Shown in pieces: positions 51,601-63,600 of a DNA stretch of 64,000 bases. Position 1 is the stretch's first letter; every line of letters starts with the position of its first letter. Source of the DNA: Harmothoe impar (taxonomy: Eukaryota; Annelida; Polychaeta; Phyllodocida; Polynoidae); NCBI GenBank assembly GCA_947462335.1, contig OX381717.1, forward strand, positions 47,969,523 to 48,033,522, written 5' to 3'. The translations under genes were made by a program, and so were the position numbers. The notes below the pieces were generated by a model that saw nothing but the letters and a program-made list of their open reading frames with translations, was not told where the DNA came from and made no database searches.

Positions 51601-54600
51601 CCCCGCTGATGATGTCTACAGCTATCCGAGCAAACCTTACTCCGAACAGCTCCTGTTGTAATGGCAATTTTCCCAGTCCAGGACCAGGTTTGCCCAAACA
51701 ACAGGCCGGACATGTCTCGATCCACCTCAAAAGGTCCCCAGACATCCCTGGCCAATAATATCTTCTACTCAGCCGTTCTAGAGAGCGTTTCTTTCCGAAA
51801 TGCACACTCGTAGAATGGCCGTGGCAATAGTACAGGATATCTTTCCGCATAGCAGCCGGGATTACCATCTGTAACACCCTCCGCTTTCCTGGACAAGACT
51901 TCCACCTGCACAACAACGAATCCCGCATCTCCAGTTCATGGAACTGAGCCAGGAAACGTCGCATTTCACGGTTTTCCAGTGATATTTCGGGTCGCACTGG
52001 ACAGACCCCGGTAGGGATCAGCTCCCTCCGTCATGCTATGGTAGGATCGGCTATCTGGTACGTCCTTATAGTGTCGGTGGACCAATCCAACAGGTTCTGC
52101 AACAACCCGTCATAAGGCAAACGCACACTCGCTACCACGGCATTGTGAGCACCACAATCCCCACACTCCGGACGCACACAACGGCGTACCGGACGTCGAC
52201 TTAGGCAGTCAGCATTAATATGCTTCGTGCCCGCTCGGTGCTGGATATGAGAGTTCTCCAGCCCGAACTCACTGAGGTGACTCAACCACCGACCAATCAT
52301 CCCCTCCGCGTCCTTAAAATTAAGGAGCCACCTCAAGGCTGAATGATCAGTACGGAGTGTGAAGTTCCCTCCATACAAGAAGTGCCGAAACTTCTTCGTG
52401 TACACCACTACTGCGAGCAACTCCCGCTTGGTAGTACAATAATTTCTCTGTGCCTTGTTCATACTGTTACTAGCGAACGCCAGCGGGACCTCTACTCCGT
52501 CCTGGATTTGGGACAATGCGGCCCCGATGCTCTCATTGCTCGCATCAGTGTCAAGGATGAAATGCCCCTTCTCCGTAGGGTATCTCAGCACGGGGGTGGT
52601 TCGGAACAATGCCTTAATCTCTTTGAAGGCATCATTCTGTTCCCTCCCCCAGGGGAAGGGTTCTTTCTTCCTCCCCGGAGTCAAATGGCTCAACTTTTGC
52701 AAGGGTTGAGACACTCTAGAGAATCCGGGAATGAAGTCCCTATAATAGGAACAGAACCCCAAGAAGGATCTCACCTCCTTCGGTCCTTTTGGAACTTCCC
52801 AAGTCTCCACAGTCTCCAGTTTAGCCGGATCAGCCTGCACACCCTCGCCGGAGATGATCCGGCCCAAATAGACCATGGACTTCCGAAAAAGCTCACATTT
52901 CTTCGGCTTCAAAGTCAATCCATTGGACAGAATTCGCTCCAACACCTCTCCGAGGTTCAATGCACATTCCTCGAACGTCTTGCCAAAAACAATGACGTCG
53001 TCCAAGTATACCAAGCACTTCCGCCATAACAGATCGCTCAACAGAGTTTCCATCATGGCCTCAAAAGTAGCAGGGGCGTTGCATAACCCGAAAGGCATCA
53101 GCTCAAACTGATACAGTCCAATATGACTAGTAAAAGCCGTCTTCTCCTTATCCTCCTCCTTCATCCCGATTTGCCAATACCCGGACTGCAAATCCAGGGT
53201 GCAGAACCATTGGTTCCCACCCAACGAGTCCAGGGTCTCATCAATTCAGGGTAGAGGATACGCGTTCTTCTTGGTTACCCCATTCAGACGTCTATAATCG
53301 ATACAAAATCGGATAGATCCGTCTTTCTTAGTAACCATCTGAACCGGACTAGACCAGGGGCTAGTGCTAGGCACAATCACCTTCTGTTCCAGCATGGTTT
53401 TCACTTGTTCTTCAACAACTCTCTTCTTAGCCAACGGCAAGCGTCGGTAAGGCATTTTGAACAGCTGTGCATCTCCGGTATTGATAGAATGCAGCACCTT
53501 GTCGGTTTGGCCCAAAGGCTCCCCCTCCACCTGCCATGCATCCGGATACTTCTCTACCAGCCTTCTCAAGGAATCGAGATCCCTCCGATCCATCAGATCC
53601 GTTTCGGAGATCATTTTCTCGAGTCCATCACTCAAGATAGTCGGAGAAGGGTCACCCTTCATGCTCACATGACCAGCAGGCATCACTGCCTCACTGGTGA
53701 ACACATTCCCCAGCACAGTATCCTTTCTCAGATACTTAGCTTCTAACCCGGGGTTAGAAACCGGCACCACGGTCCAAGCACCATCACCCACCAGGGTGTC
53801 CATGCCTATCAGACCAATGCTTCCCAACATAGCCACATCCGGCTCCACAACTGCCTCTTCCTCTCTCCTAAGCCCCTTGCTTCGGACCAGCACGTCACAC
53901 GTCTGTCCGGGAGGAATCTTTGGACCACCGTTGCCACTGTTGATACTTGTCGGAGCACACACTGCTCCACCGCACGGTACGGGTGCTCTATCTGGAGTAC
54001 CCCTGTACCAGGATTCAGGACCGCGTCATACAACGCCGCAAAGTCCAACCCTAGTATACCGTCGTCAGCAATTTCCGCGATGGTGGGAGAAGCCACATAC
54101 TCCTTCCCTCCGATCCGGAGCGGTATGAACGCGCGCGTCTGTGACAGCCGCAACTTCCTCGTTCCTATCCATAATGGGCCTCCCTGTCTCATTGCCGGGC
54201 AACTGTTGGACTGGAATGTTAACCAAGCCAGCATCCAAACTCCTCAAGTTCGAAGCCACTCCTGGTTCCCTTTCTGTCTTTTGAACTCCACTAGGCTCTA
54301 CCTCTCTGGTATGTTGGCGTACTTCATCACCAGGGGCCGTCCGCTCGCCAGCTCGGACCACCCCCTCTAGTTTCCCTCCTTTCCAGGAACTTTCGGACAC
54401 GGAGCTGTACACTCCGCAGCAAAATGACCGATCTCCAAGCACCTATAGCACTTGGCGGTCCTCCGGTTGATCTTCCTCCTGTTGGGCTGGGTAGCCCCCT
54501 GAATGGAAGTCGTCATCTTCTCAAACAGTGCCGTGAAGAACGCGGCATCCATCATCGGAGCCTTCTTGTCCGATGATTCCTTCTTCTTCGGAGGGTTTCC

Positions 54601-57600
54601 ACCCCCTTCCGGCTTCCTATTCTTCCACGGCGGTTTAGAGGAATTTCCATTCCTCTTGAACTGAGCCGCAGAAGCCGTTGCCTCCTCATCGCTGCCTTCA
54701 TCCTCAGACTGTTCCGGAGAACATTCTATGATGGCAGAGGCCCGGGTCGGTACCCGGTCTCCGAGCAGCGACTTCTTGAGGGCGTGTATATCGATGGCCT
54801 TAAAAAGGTCATCCAATGATGTATCTGCCCTCCACGTATCATACACTGTTTGTTGTACGTCGGGGTCTCTCAATCCGGCGACGAATTGAGAGAACAATTC
54901 CTTAGAAAATAAGGCATCGTGGATCCCTGAAGCAGGATGTACCTTCTTCAGGAGTCTCATCAACGCAAGTCCGAACACCCTCGGGGCCTCGTTCTTGCCT
55001 TGCACCCGTTTTTTAAAAGCAACCATCGGATCTATCCGGGCGGAGCCTCCAAACAATATAGTCCCGATCTCCACCAGCTGTTTGAAAGTACCATGCGGTC
55101 CGCATTCGTCTTTCCACTGCTCGACAGCCATCATGCCATCTCCTATGCGCAATCCCTTACAGATATAAGGAATAGCATCTTGTTGGTCCCAGCCACTGAG
55201 GTTGATGTCCTCCACGGTGGCCATCAGCCAGTCCTCCCACGAGTTTTTCTGCCAGTACGGACTAGGTTCACTAGCAATCCGTCGGGCCGCATTGGACGAT
55301 CCCCTAATCTTAGAGATGATCGACAAGCATTTGGAAATGGCAGTCGAGGCGTCTTGTTCCGCGCCTACGTTGTGCAATCCTATCCCTGCTATAGCCGGGT
55401 TAGTATCGTACAACTCTTGTAACTCCGTACTCAGAATTGTTCGTCTCGGAGCCTTCTTTGGACTCTTTCTTCCTGGAGTCGCCCCCGGAGTAGCCCCTGG
55501 TGTCGGCACACTATTTTGTCTCTCCAGATAGGCCTGGTAAGTACCGTACGCCACCAACTCTGTCGTGGGGTCAATCCCTTGACTGAACCACCAATTCTTT
55601 TCCAGATCTGTCATATACTGGCACTGTTGGGCCAGAGCAAGCAACCGTTGATGCTCCGCCTTCTCCTTCACCAAGTGTTTGGCTTGCTTGTCAGCCTCCT
55701 CCTCTTGCTGAGCTTGTTCCAGTTTGGCCTTCGCAGCCTCGCCGGCAGCCCTCAGTCCCTCTTTTCGGGCTCTCAGGACGGCCGCCTCCTGCTCCGCTAG
55801 CTCTTCCGCCATCGCAGCGTTTTCTCTCATACGCTTCTTTTGTTGTTCCAGAAGAGCTTTCTGCGGGCGGTACACTTCCCGCCTCTCAGTTTCTAGGGCT
55901 TTCTGTTCCTGAAACATCTTGTTGGTTTGGCAAGTTTGCCACTGGGCCAAGCTTCTAGGGGTTAGGTAGCTTTTGGCTGCCTCCTCCTGAACGGCTGCCT
56001 TCTTCCGGCGTTCCGAATCAAGACGTTGCAACTGTCCCTGAGGGGTAAGTACCCGCTCCGACAATGGCCTTCCTCTTCCCGCCGGGGTAATCCCCGGAGC
56101 CATCGAAACGTCCTCTTTCGGTATTGGACGGATGCCCATGATACCCACTCTTGGTGAGTATTCACTTGCCAATCCTTTGCCCCTTGCTCTGCCAAACCTA
56201 AGGGGTCGACCTGGCGTTGAGGCAGACAAAGCCGACTCTATAGTCACTCCGCGCCCACTTGGTAGGTTCGGAGTGTCTGTAAAACTCATGTAATGACCAG
56301 CCCTCGGGCTCTCATTATCAGCTGAAGCATACGAGGTACTGCTGTCCTGCATACTATGTCGAGCCTCCAATAAGAATTGCTGTAGAGCATTCTTCTTGGT
56401 TCTCAAGATGTCACACTCCGTATTTAGAGTCTGACGAGTCTCCCTTAGGTCTTCCGTATCCCGAACAAGTTCGGAACGTACTCCCTCTGCTTCTGCTACC
56501 ACGGCATCCCTGGCAACACAAATTTGGTTCAGCTCCGTGTTTGCAGAAACAAACTCGGCTCGGACCTCGTCCAGGTCAGCCGTCTTCTGGTTGAACTCCG
56601 ACCGAACCAAACTTAGAGACTGTGCCAGCTTCTCGTTTTCTTCCAACAAGGTGGATAACCTCGCATCCTTCTCCTTGATTTTGGAAGCTCGGTGTGTGAC
56701 TGCGCCTTCCAACGCAATCAAGTTGTTTTTCCATTCGTTGGACTGGGCCTGAATGGTCAACAATTCCCTTTGGGCTACTTGCAGACGTTCCTGCACCCTG
56801 GCTTCTCTCATATCGTTGAAGCGACGCTCCTCCGAAATGTCAAACCTCTGAGGTGTCGGAGCGGCTTCTCGTGATCCGCCGACGTTAAACATCGACAGAC
56901 TCATCTCCTCTAATGAACGACTCATTATTTCCGGACCCATTAGCACGCCTGCTCCGGGCAGAACATTCGCGCTTCGTGTGGGGGTATCTGCCTCATCTCC
57001 GGCATCTAACCCCACCATTGACAAGGCTAACGCCTCATCGGGAGACCTCGCTGCTCCGGCCAGAGCACGAGGTCTGTGCTTTTGCACAGGCTAACCTGCT
57101 TTTCACTCAGAACTGGTCACGGCACCAGTGTAATAAACGATACTTTGCTCCTCTATGATATTGTTATAGTATCAAATAAAAGAACAAAGTCCACACAGTT
57201 CGGATCAAGTGTTACAGGTTGCGAATCAATAGGTTTATTCAGTAACCTAGACAGGCAAAGCTCTACCCAGTGGGCACAGAACATTGAATCAACATTGATA
57301 AGTGGTTGACAATGTTGATACAATGTTGATTCAATGTTGAATCAACGCTAAACTGGATTTCGTGCCCACTGGGTAATCGTGCGAACTCCCTATAGAGTTC
57401 GGAACGGGTCAGTAGGCTAATATAGCCGCAGTGATCTCGGGGTCTCTTCACCAGCGTGGCTCAGAGTAACCGACGAGTCCCATTGGATGCTGGGTATATA
57501 TAGGCAGCCAGCCTGCGCGCGCACACGCAGACCAGAAGCCTATAGCGACCTCTGTCCATACCCCAAGCCCGAAGCAGGTGTCGCCACCTGCCGTCGGACT

Positions 57601-60600
57601 GAAGGGTTCGGACGGAGTTCGCAACACAGCATCCAACAGAACCCGTCATATAAAACCCCGTATAACCCTAGCCCCTACACTTCCATGATCGATACCAACA
57701 ATTACTGGGTAAAAGAATTTTGAAAACCATTTTCAACAGAGTGACCGACCTATAATCAAAGATGATTTTGTTTGGTCGCTGCAGTTTAACCCGATACTGT
57801 TCGTGACAATGCTGATGCATAATTAAATGCAACACAAACAGTGACAAAGAGCAAATATAGTGTAGCACATACTGTCCAACCTCCACCATCAATCTCCTGG
57901 TCACAGTAAACTGCAATTGGGGTGTTTCCGTCAGGTTTTATTGTGTAGACCCCAGACAACCTCCTGCCATTATTGAAGGCATCCAGACAGTCCAGATATA
58001 CTGCCGGTGTGTAAAGTAACAACATATTACATATGTGATGCTTAAATGTGTATCCAAGGTAAAGATCAAACCTATTAATAGTATGATTTTATGGATACTG
58101 AAAATATGATGTGTCCCCAGGGCATTACGTTTTTGAGTTGTGTTTGATTCCATTATACTAACATTACTATTAGTGCATGAACTATTTGAAATTAAGAACA
58201 TGACTTGTAGATTTTTACCTGATTTCACCATGATAGCTGAGTATATCATAGGGTCAGCTACTTTCCAGGTCCACCAGACAGGAGCTCTACCAACCTCTGT
58301 ACTTCCATACAAGCCGTTCAGGTTTGAATATATACACCAAGGGTTACCATACCACCAGCCCCCAAAGTAATGTCCAGCACAGTCCTTGTTAGTGCTCCCA
58401 TCGTTATCCTGATCCTTTGTAGAAAACATCTGTGCGTTATGGCGTTCAATCATGGAATCTACAACAAATGATAAACACTTACAGGGGATCAAACCTCACC
58501 ATTTTATTACCCATCTTTCATTGCAGATTTTAATTCCAACATGACGTAAATAATGCACCAAATGAAACACAAATCAGAATTGTATGAAGAGCCAAACAGC
58601 ACAAAAGGAGGAATAAACTCTTGAGATGTGCATACCTCCTATGTTGTTGAAAAAACATACCACCCATATTCTTAAAGGTAAATGGGTTCGGTCATAGTTG
58701 TGTTGTCAGAGGAAAAAGCTGATTGGGGGGCATGGCCCTAATGAATATAATATTCAAAGTGTGTTTAGTGTACATGCAGAAAGTTTCAGAACCTTAGAAG
58801 ATTGTTTGATGATACTGTAAGCACTCCTGTGATATCTGTAAAAGCGGAGTCTACAGGCATGAAAAACTAAATCTGTGATTTTTATTCCCATTTCCTTTTC
58901 TTGTGACCTGACCAGCTTAGCATTACTCATTGGTGTTCATACAGTTTAAATCAGATAGAAAACATGTAAGCCCTGTGTAAAAGAGCCTCTGTGGTGGTGT
59001 GGTGGCATATTTTTGTATTTTGTATTTGCTGTGTCCAGGCAGCTCGAGAGTTTGTCCTTATTTGCAATGAGCGCCATGGGTACTCAGGATGTTATGATCG
59101 CTCACTCCAGCCGGCTGTGCAGACGGGGGACTCATACTACATTTGTATGTTCTTGTAGGATGGCTTACACTAGTATTGTTTCCACTCACTTTAAACAATG
59201 AGAGAACCCAGTCTAAATATAGAAAGGTTAAAAATGCCAGTAAATCTAGCTACAGATCCGTCTCTAGTTATGCAATCAACGTTCTCATCTAAATTGCCAT
59301 ACTTATGAAGAACCAGAACTTAATAAGGTAACCCTCCAAACAGAACTTGGGAATTGAACGTTCGCAACTGGGTAGAATCTGGATAGGTCACAATGACACA
59401 AGAAAGGCACGGGAATTGAACGTTCGCAACTGGGTAGAATCCGGGTAGGTCACAATAACACAAGAAAGGCACGAGATATTCCCAAGAATTGTGAACATGT
59501 CCTTGTTACAATCAGAGCTTGGGAATTAAACGTTTGCAACCGGGTAGAATTCTACCCAGTTGCGAACGTTCAATTCCCGTGCCTTTCTTGGGTCATTGTG
59601 ACCTATCCGGATTCTACTCAGTTGTGAACGTTCAATTCCGAAGTTCTGATTGTAATAAGGAATGTTCACAATTCTTGGGAATATCTCGTGCCTTTCTTGT
59701 GTCATTGTGACCTACCCGGATTCTACCCAGTTGCGAACGTTCAATTCCCAAGTTCTGTTCGATATAAATAAGGTGAAATTCCACAGAATATGACACAGTC
59801 AAAAGCTGTTCACATATTCTCGTGCCAGATACGTGCACAATTCTCGCAGGGATCCCGAGTTGTGACTCAAGAACTGCACGAGTTCTGCCCGAGATCTTGT
59901 TTGCAGGGAATACATGTACCAAAGAAAATAAAAACAGTCGAAGATCTCACTAGTTGACACACACCACATGAAGAACAGCATGAGAACAATAATGACAAAC
60001 CTAGATTGACAGGTCCCAAGTATTTATCAACATGAAGACGGTATTTATCACTCTCATCTCCAATCCAAAATTCAGCATAATCAGCAGAGGCCCATTCACC
60101 ATTCGAGCTTTGAAGTCTGAACTTGGTGTGTTGTGTGTGGTCTTTAGTTAAGATATGTATATAGTCATTGCCCAGCCAATGTTCTCCTGCTACATCTCCA
60201 AACCCTACTCTGTACTCAGCCCAGCTCCTGTAGAAATCAGTGTCTCCACTCTGCCTCCTCTGGAAAACCTGTAACAGAAGGCTATTGTGTACAATGTATA
60301 AGAAAGCCATTCAGCTCTGAACATGATGAATACATGCAGCTTAACCCTTTAGGGCCGAGCATCGACTATAGTTGATACCATGGCTGGCCGAGCATCGACT
60401 ATAGTCGACACCATGGCTGGCCGAGCATCGACTATAGTCGACATAACTCTATGGGAATCAGCAAAGGCTCGGCCCTAGGAGAAGTTCCTGTGAAAATGTC
60501 TCGCCCCCCATCACCAGAATTTTTTTTTGGTCGGCCCTAAAGGGTTAAGAAGTACTACTGTTGCCAGAACAACAGATTAATGACCTTGATTTAGCATACA

Positions 60601-63600
60601 GAATATTATAATTGCACATCACTATAACTGTGCAGAGCATATTAAATAGTAAGGTATTGGAGGGCTTTTTTTTTTACATTCATTCCACATCACTGGTACC
60701 TCAGGAATCTAGGTAAGGAAGGTATTGCACCCACATAGGTAACCAGCTGTGTTGTCTTTGATACCCAATACATTTGCTGACTTCAACTTGAACTTCAACC
60801 AAACCCTCAACGTCTAACATAAACTATGACCAGTAGCTGCGTCTTCTTAGACCAAACACTTTCCCTCGCCTTTATGCTTGTGATAACCCACAATTGTTAT
60901 TCATGCATATCAACCATCCTAATCACTGCCCTATATGGACTAATCACACTTAATAGGTACTGTAAATTCCTGCATATTACCTGCATCTCGCGTATAACCC
61001 ACACCCCCAACTCAGGAGAATCCTATGACCCGTTTTTGGATCTGAAAACCTCAATTTTAGTGCTGTTCTATAGTAATAAAAACCCTCGTATAACCCACAG
61101 CCTATATACTGTAAACATACTTTATTTCGCGCTGTACATATTTTCGCGGATTTAAAAATATGTACAGAGCGAAAATTTATCCAATGTAACTACAGTACTA
61201 CCACCTGTCAAAATCCGCGAATTTAAATCAGCGCGAAATTGTCCTTTTTAACAAATCCGCGAAAATTTATACCAGCAAAAATAAGTACGTTTACAGTATA
61301 GGCATGTTTGGTATCAAATAAAAGCTGGTAGTACGCAGGAATTTACAGTACTAGATGCACAGGTTCATGAATTGACACATACCGTCCATCCGCCACCATC
61401 CAGCTCCTGTTCACAGTAGACTCTCATTGTGGTCAATCCATCGGGTTTGATTGTACAGACGCCAGACGTACGCATACCATTATTGAAAGCATCCAGACAG
61501 TCAACAGGAACTTAAGGAGCAAAATATGGTATAATAGTTAAAAAGCTGTATAGAAGTATTTATCAAGCTTTATTTAAATTAAATCACTGCTTGTGAATGT
61601 GCATGATAGACATTGACCATTGACTTTGATTTACATAATGCTATTGGATTTGGCATAGCTTTCCCCCAAGGGGCCATCCATTAATTATGTACGCACATTT
61701 TTGGCCAAAAGAGACCCCCCAACCGCCCTGTTGCACCATGTACGCATTTGGACTACTCCCCCCCCCCTTCCATGCGTGCATATGCATTTAACTTTTACCC
61801 CCCCCCCCCCCCCACACACTGATAAAATAAAGGAATCCTATCAAATTTACTGAGGAACTTTAGTGTTAATAGGTGCATATGTAGGGGGAGGAACCTGGTC
61901 CTTGTACTGTGCTTGATATAATCATGTACACAACCTGCATTCCCTCTGCTCAAAAACGTCCCAATTTCCATGGATTTCTAGACAGAATAGTACCGCTTTT
62001 TTTTTAAAGCCTTAAAAATACCACGGACTGATCTAGGAAAAATACCCCTTTTTCTAAATGCCAGGGACATTGGCAGGGATAAGGAAAAAAATACCCTTTT
62101 CTTGTGTTTTTAGGAAATGAAGGTTGTGTGCATGTACCATGGAGAGTGCAGGGACCGGAGGAAGGAACTCCTTTTTGATGATCTGTATCTTAGGAGAGAG
62201 TGGGGCGGAAGATTTTCCAAGTACATTAGTTTTCTCCTTACCATCCCCACTACCAATAGGCTACTTATGGCTAATTGGTAGGTTGGTAGGGGGATCAAAA
62301 ATTATTTGGCATGTTTGCAAAATCCAAAAGAAAATTTGTTTGGATATCAAAAAGGTACCAATTTTAGTCTAAAATGACCAAAATCGGCCCTATGCGTGTA
62401 CACACAATGCGTATGCCAAAATGGGCCTAGACCCTCCCCCCCCCACCCCCCTGTATGCATCTGTACGCATTTGGCCTGACCCCCCCCCCCCACCCCCCTT
62501 CATACATACATAATTAATAATGGACAGCCGCCAAGGAAGAAATCCTTAAGGTTGTCCCACCTCTATAGCTATCACTAAATTTCTAAAATTCTTAGATCGC
62601 CTTTGGTTTCATTTAGTGAAAAGAAATTGGATAAATGCAGTGAATTCAACTAATAAGCACTCACCCTTTCTAACCATTATAGCTGTATAGACCATAGAGT
62701 GTGTAGTTCCTTTCCATGAATACCAAACAAGCCCTTCCGCTTCCACTGTACTGCATTCAGGTTGGACTGATGGCAAGCTCCATATACCACAAGGCACCGT
62801 GAAAGTCTTGTGCACAATTAGTTGAAGAAATATCATTGTCCTGATCCTTTGTTGTAAACATCTGACCGTTTTGTTTGACATTCATGGAATCTCCTATATA
62901 AGTTAATGTTGGCGAAGTACATTAATTACAAGTACCAGTAATAAATTGACCATTAATATGAGAATACTAGTATTAGCTGCATAGCTGTACAATGGCGGTA
63001 CAGAAACATATACTGATTATGTAATAAACAGACAAGACATTGGGTTTGGTGGACTGAGATAATTCCCAGCAATATGGCATTATTAATTAGCACATATAAA
63101 AACAGTCAATAGTCCTAAGTTACAAACAGCACCTATATCTAAGCTTAGCTATAACAATAAAAGTAAAATTTGAAATTAGTCACAGGAGCTCCGTTCACAC
63201 CGGGGTTTGCCGTCCAACTGACGCGCAACTCAAACAAGTGGCCTTTTATAGTGCGGTGTAACTTTGTCATGACAACGTGACGTCACAGGTATTCATACGC
63301 CGGGGACGGACTACAGTGGTTAGGTTCACTTTGTATTAATTATATCCATATACGCAGGGTTATATAGTGCCATATGTAAATAACCAGAGAGTTGTTACAT
63401 TGATAAATTATAATAAATCTAACTAGGGTTTACCTCTGCATAAGATATAGTGAATGATGAAGCATTGTGTAATAAATTAGACTAACCTGGAGTTGGATGA
63501 CCTGAATGCTTGTCAATATGTAATCTGTATTTCAGGCTCTCATCTTCCACCCAAAATTCGCCATAATCAGCAGAGGCCCATTCACCATCTTAACTTGCTG

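Larger units (their letters stand above)
46089..57679 (-). mobile_element. Element 2: degenerate Ty3/gypsy-type LTR retrotransposon in a multi-FReD intron
   Basis: LTRs at 46089-46470 and 57129-57679 bound an interior with gag, pol and a third coding region, all on the minus strand. The flanks are CTAC (46085-46088) and CTTC (57680-57683), a 4-bp duplication with one change. The unoccupied site survives at 40752-40756 in the compact unit (TTACTAC followed by CATGATCG), which proves insertion after the unit duplication. Pol has several stops and frameshifts, so the copy is dead. Confidence 0.93.
43621..61510 (-). repeat. Three-module higher-order unit, expanded copy
   Basis: Modules 2, 3 and 4. 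After removing the LTR element (46089-57679) and the MITE insertions it matches the compact copy. Divergence is uneven: exon A of module 3/6 is identical, exon B of module 4/7 is clearly different. Confidence 0.82.

Noticed and set aside
46089..57679. BEL/Pao classification for element 2
   Set aside because: Pol order is RT, RNase H, integrase with YLDDV and a 4-bp target duplication, which fits Ty3/gypsy.
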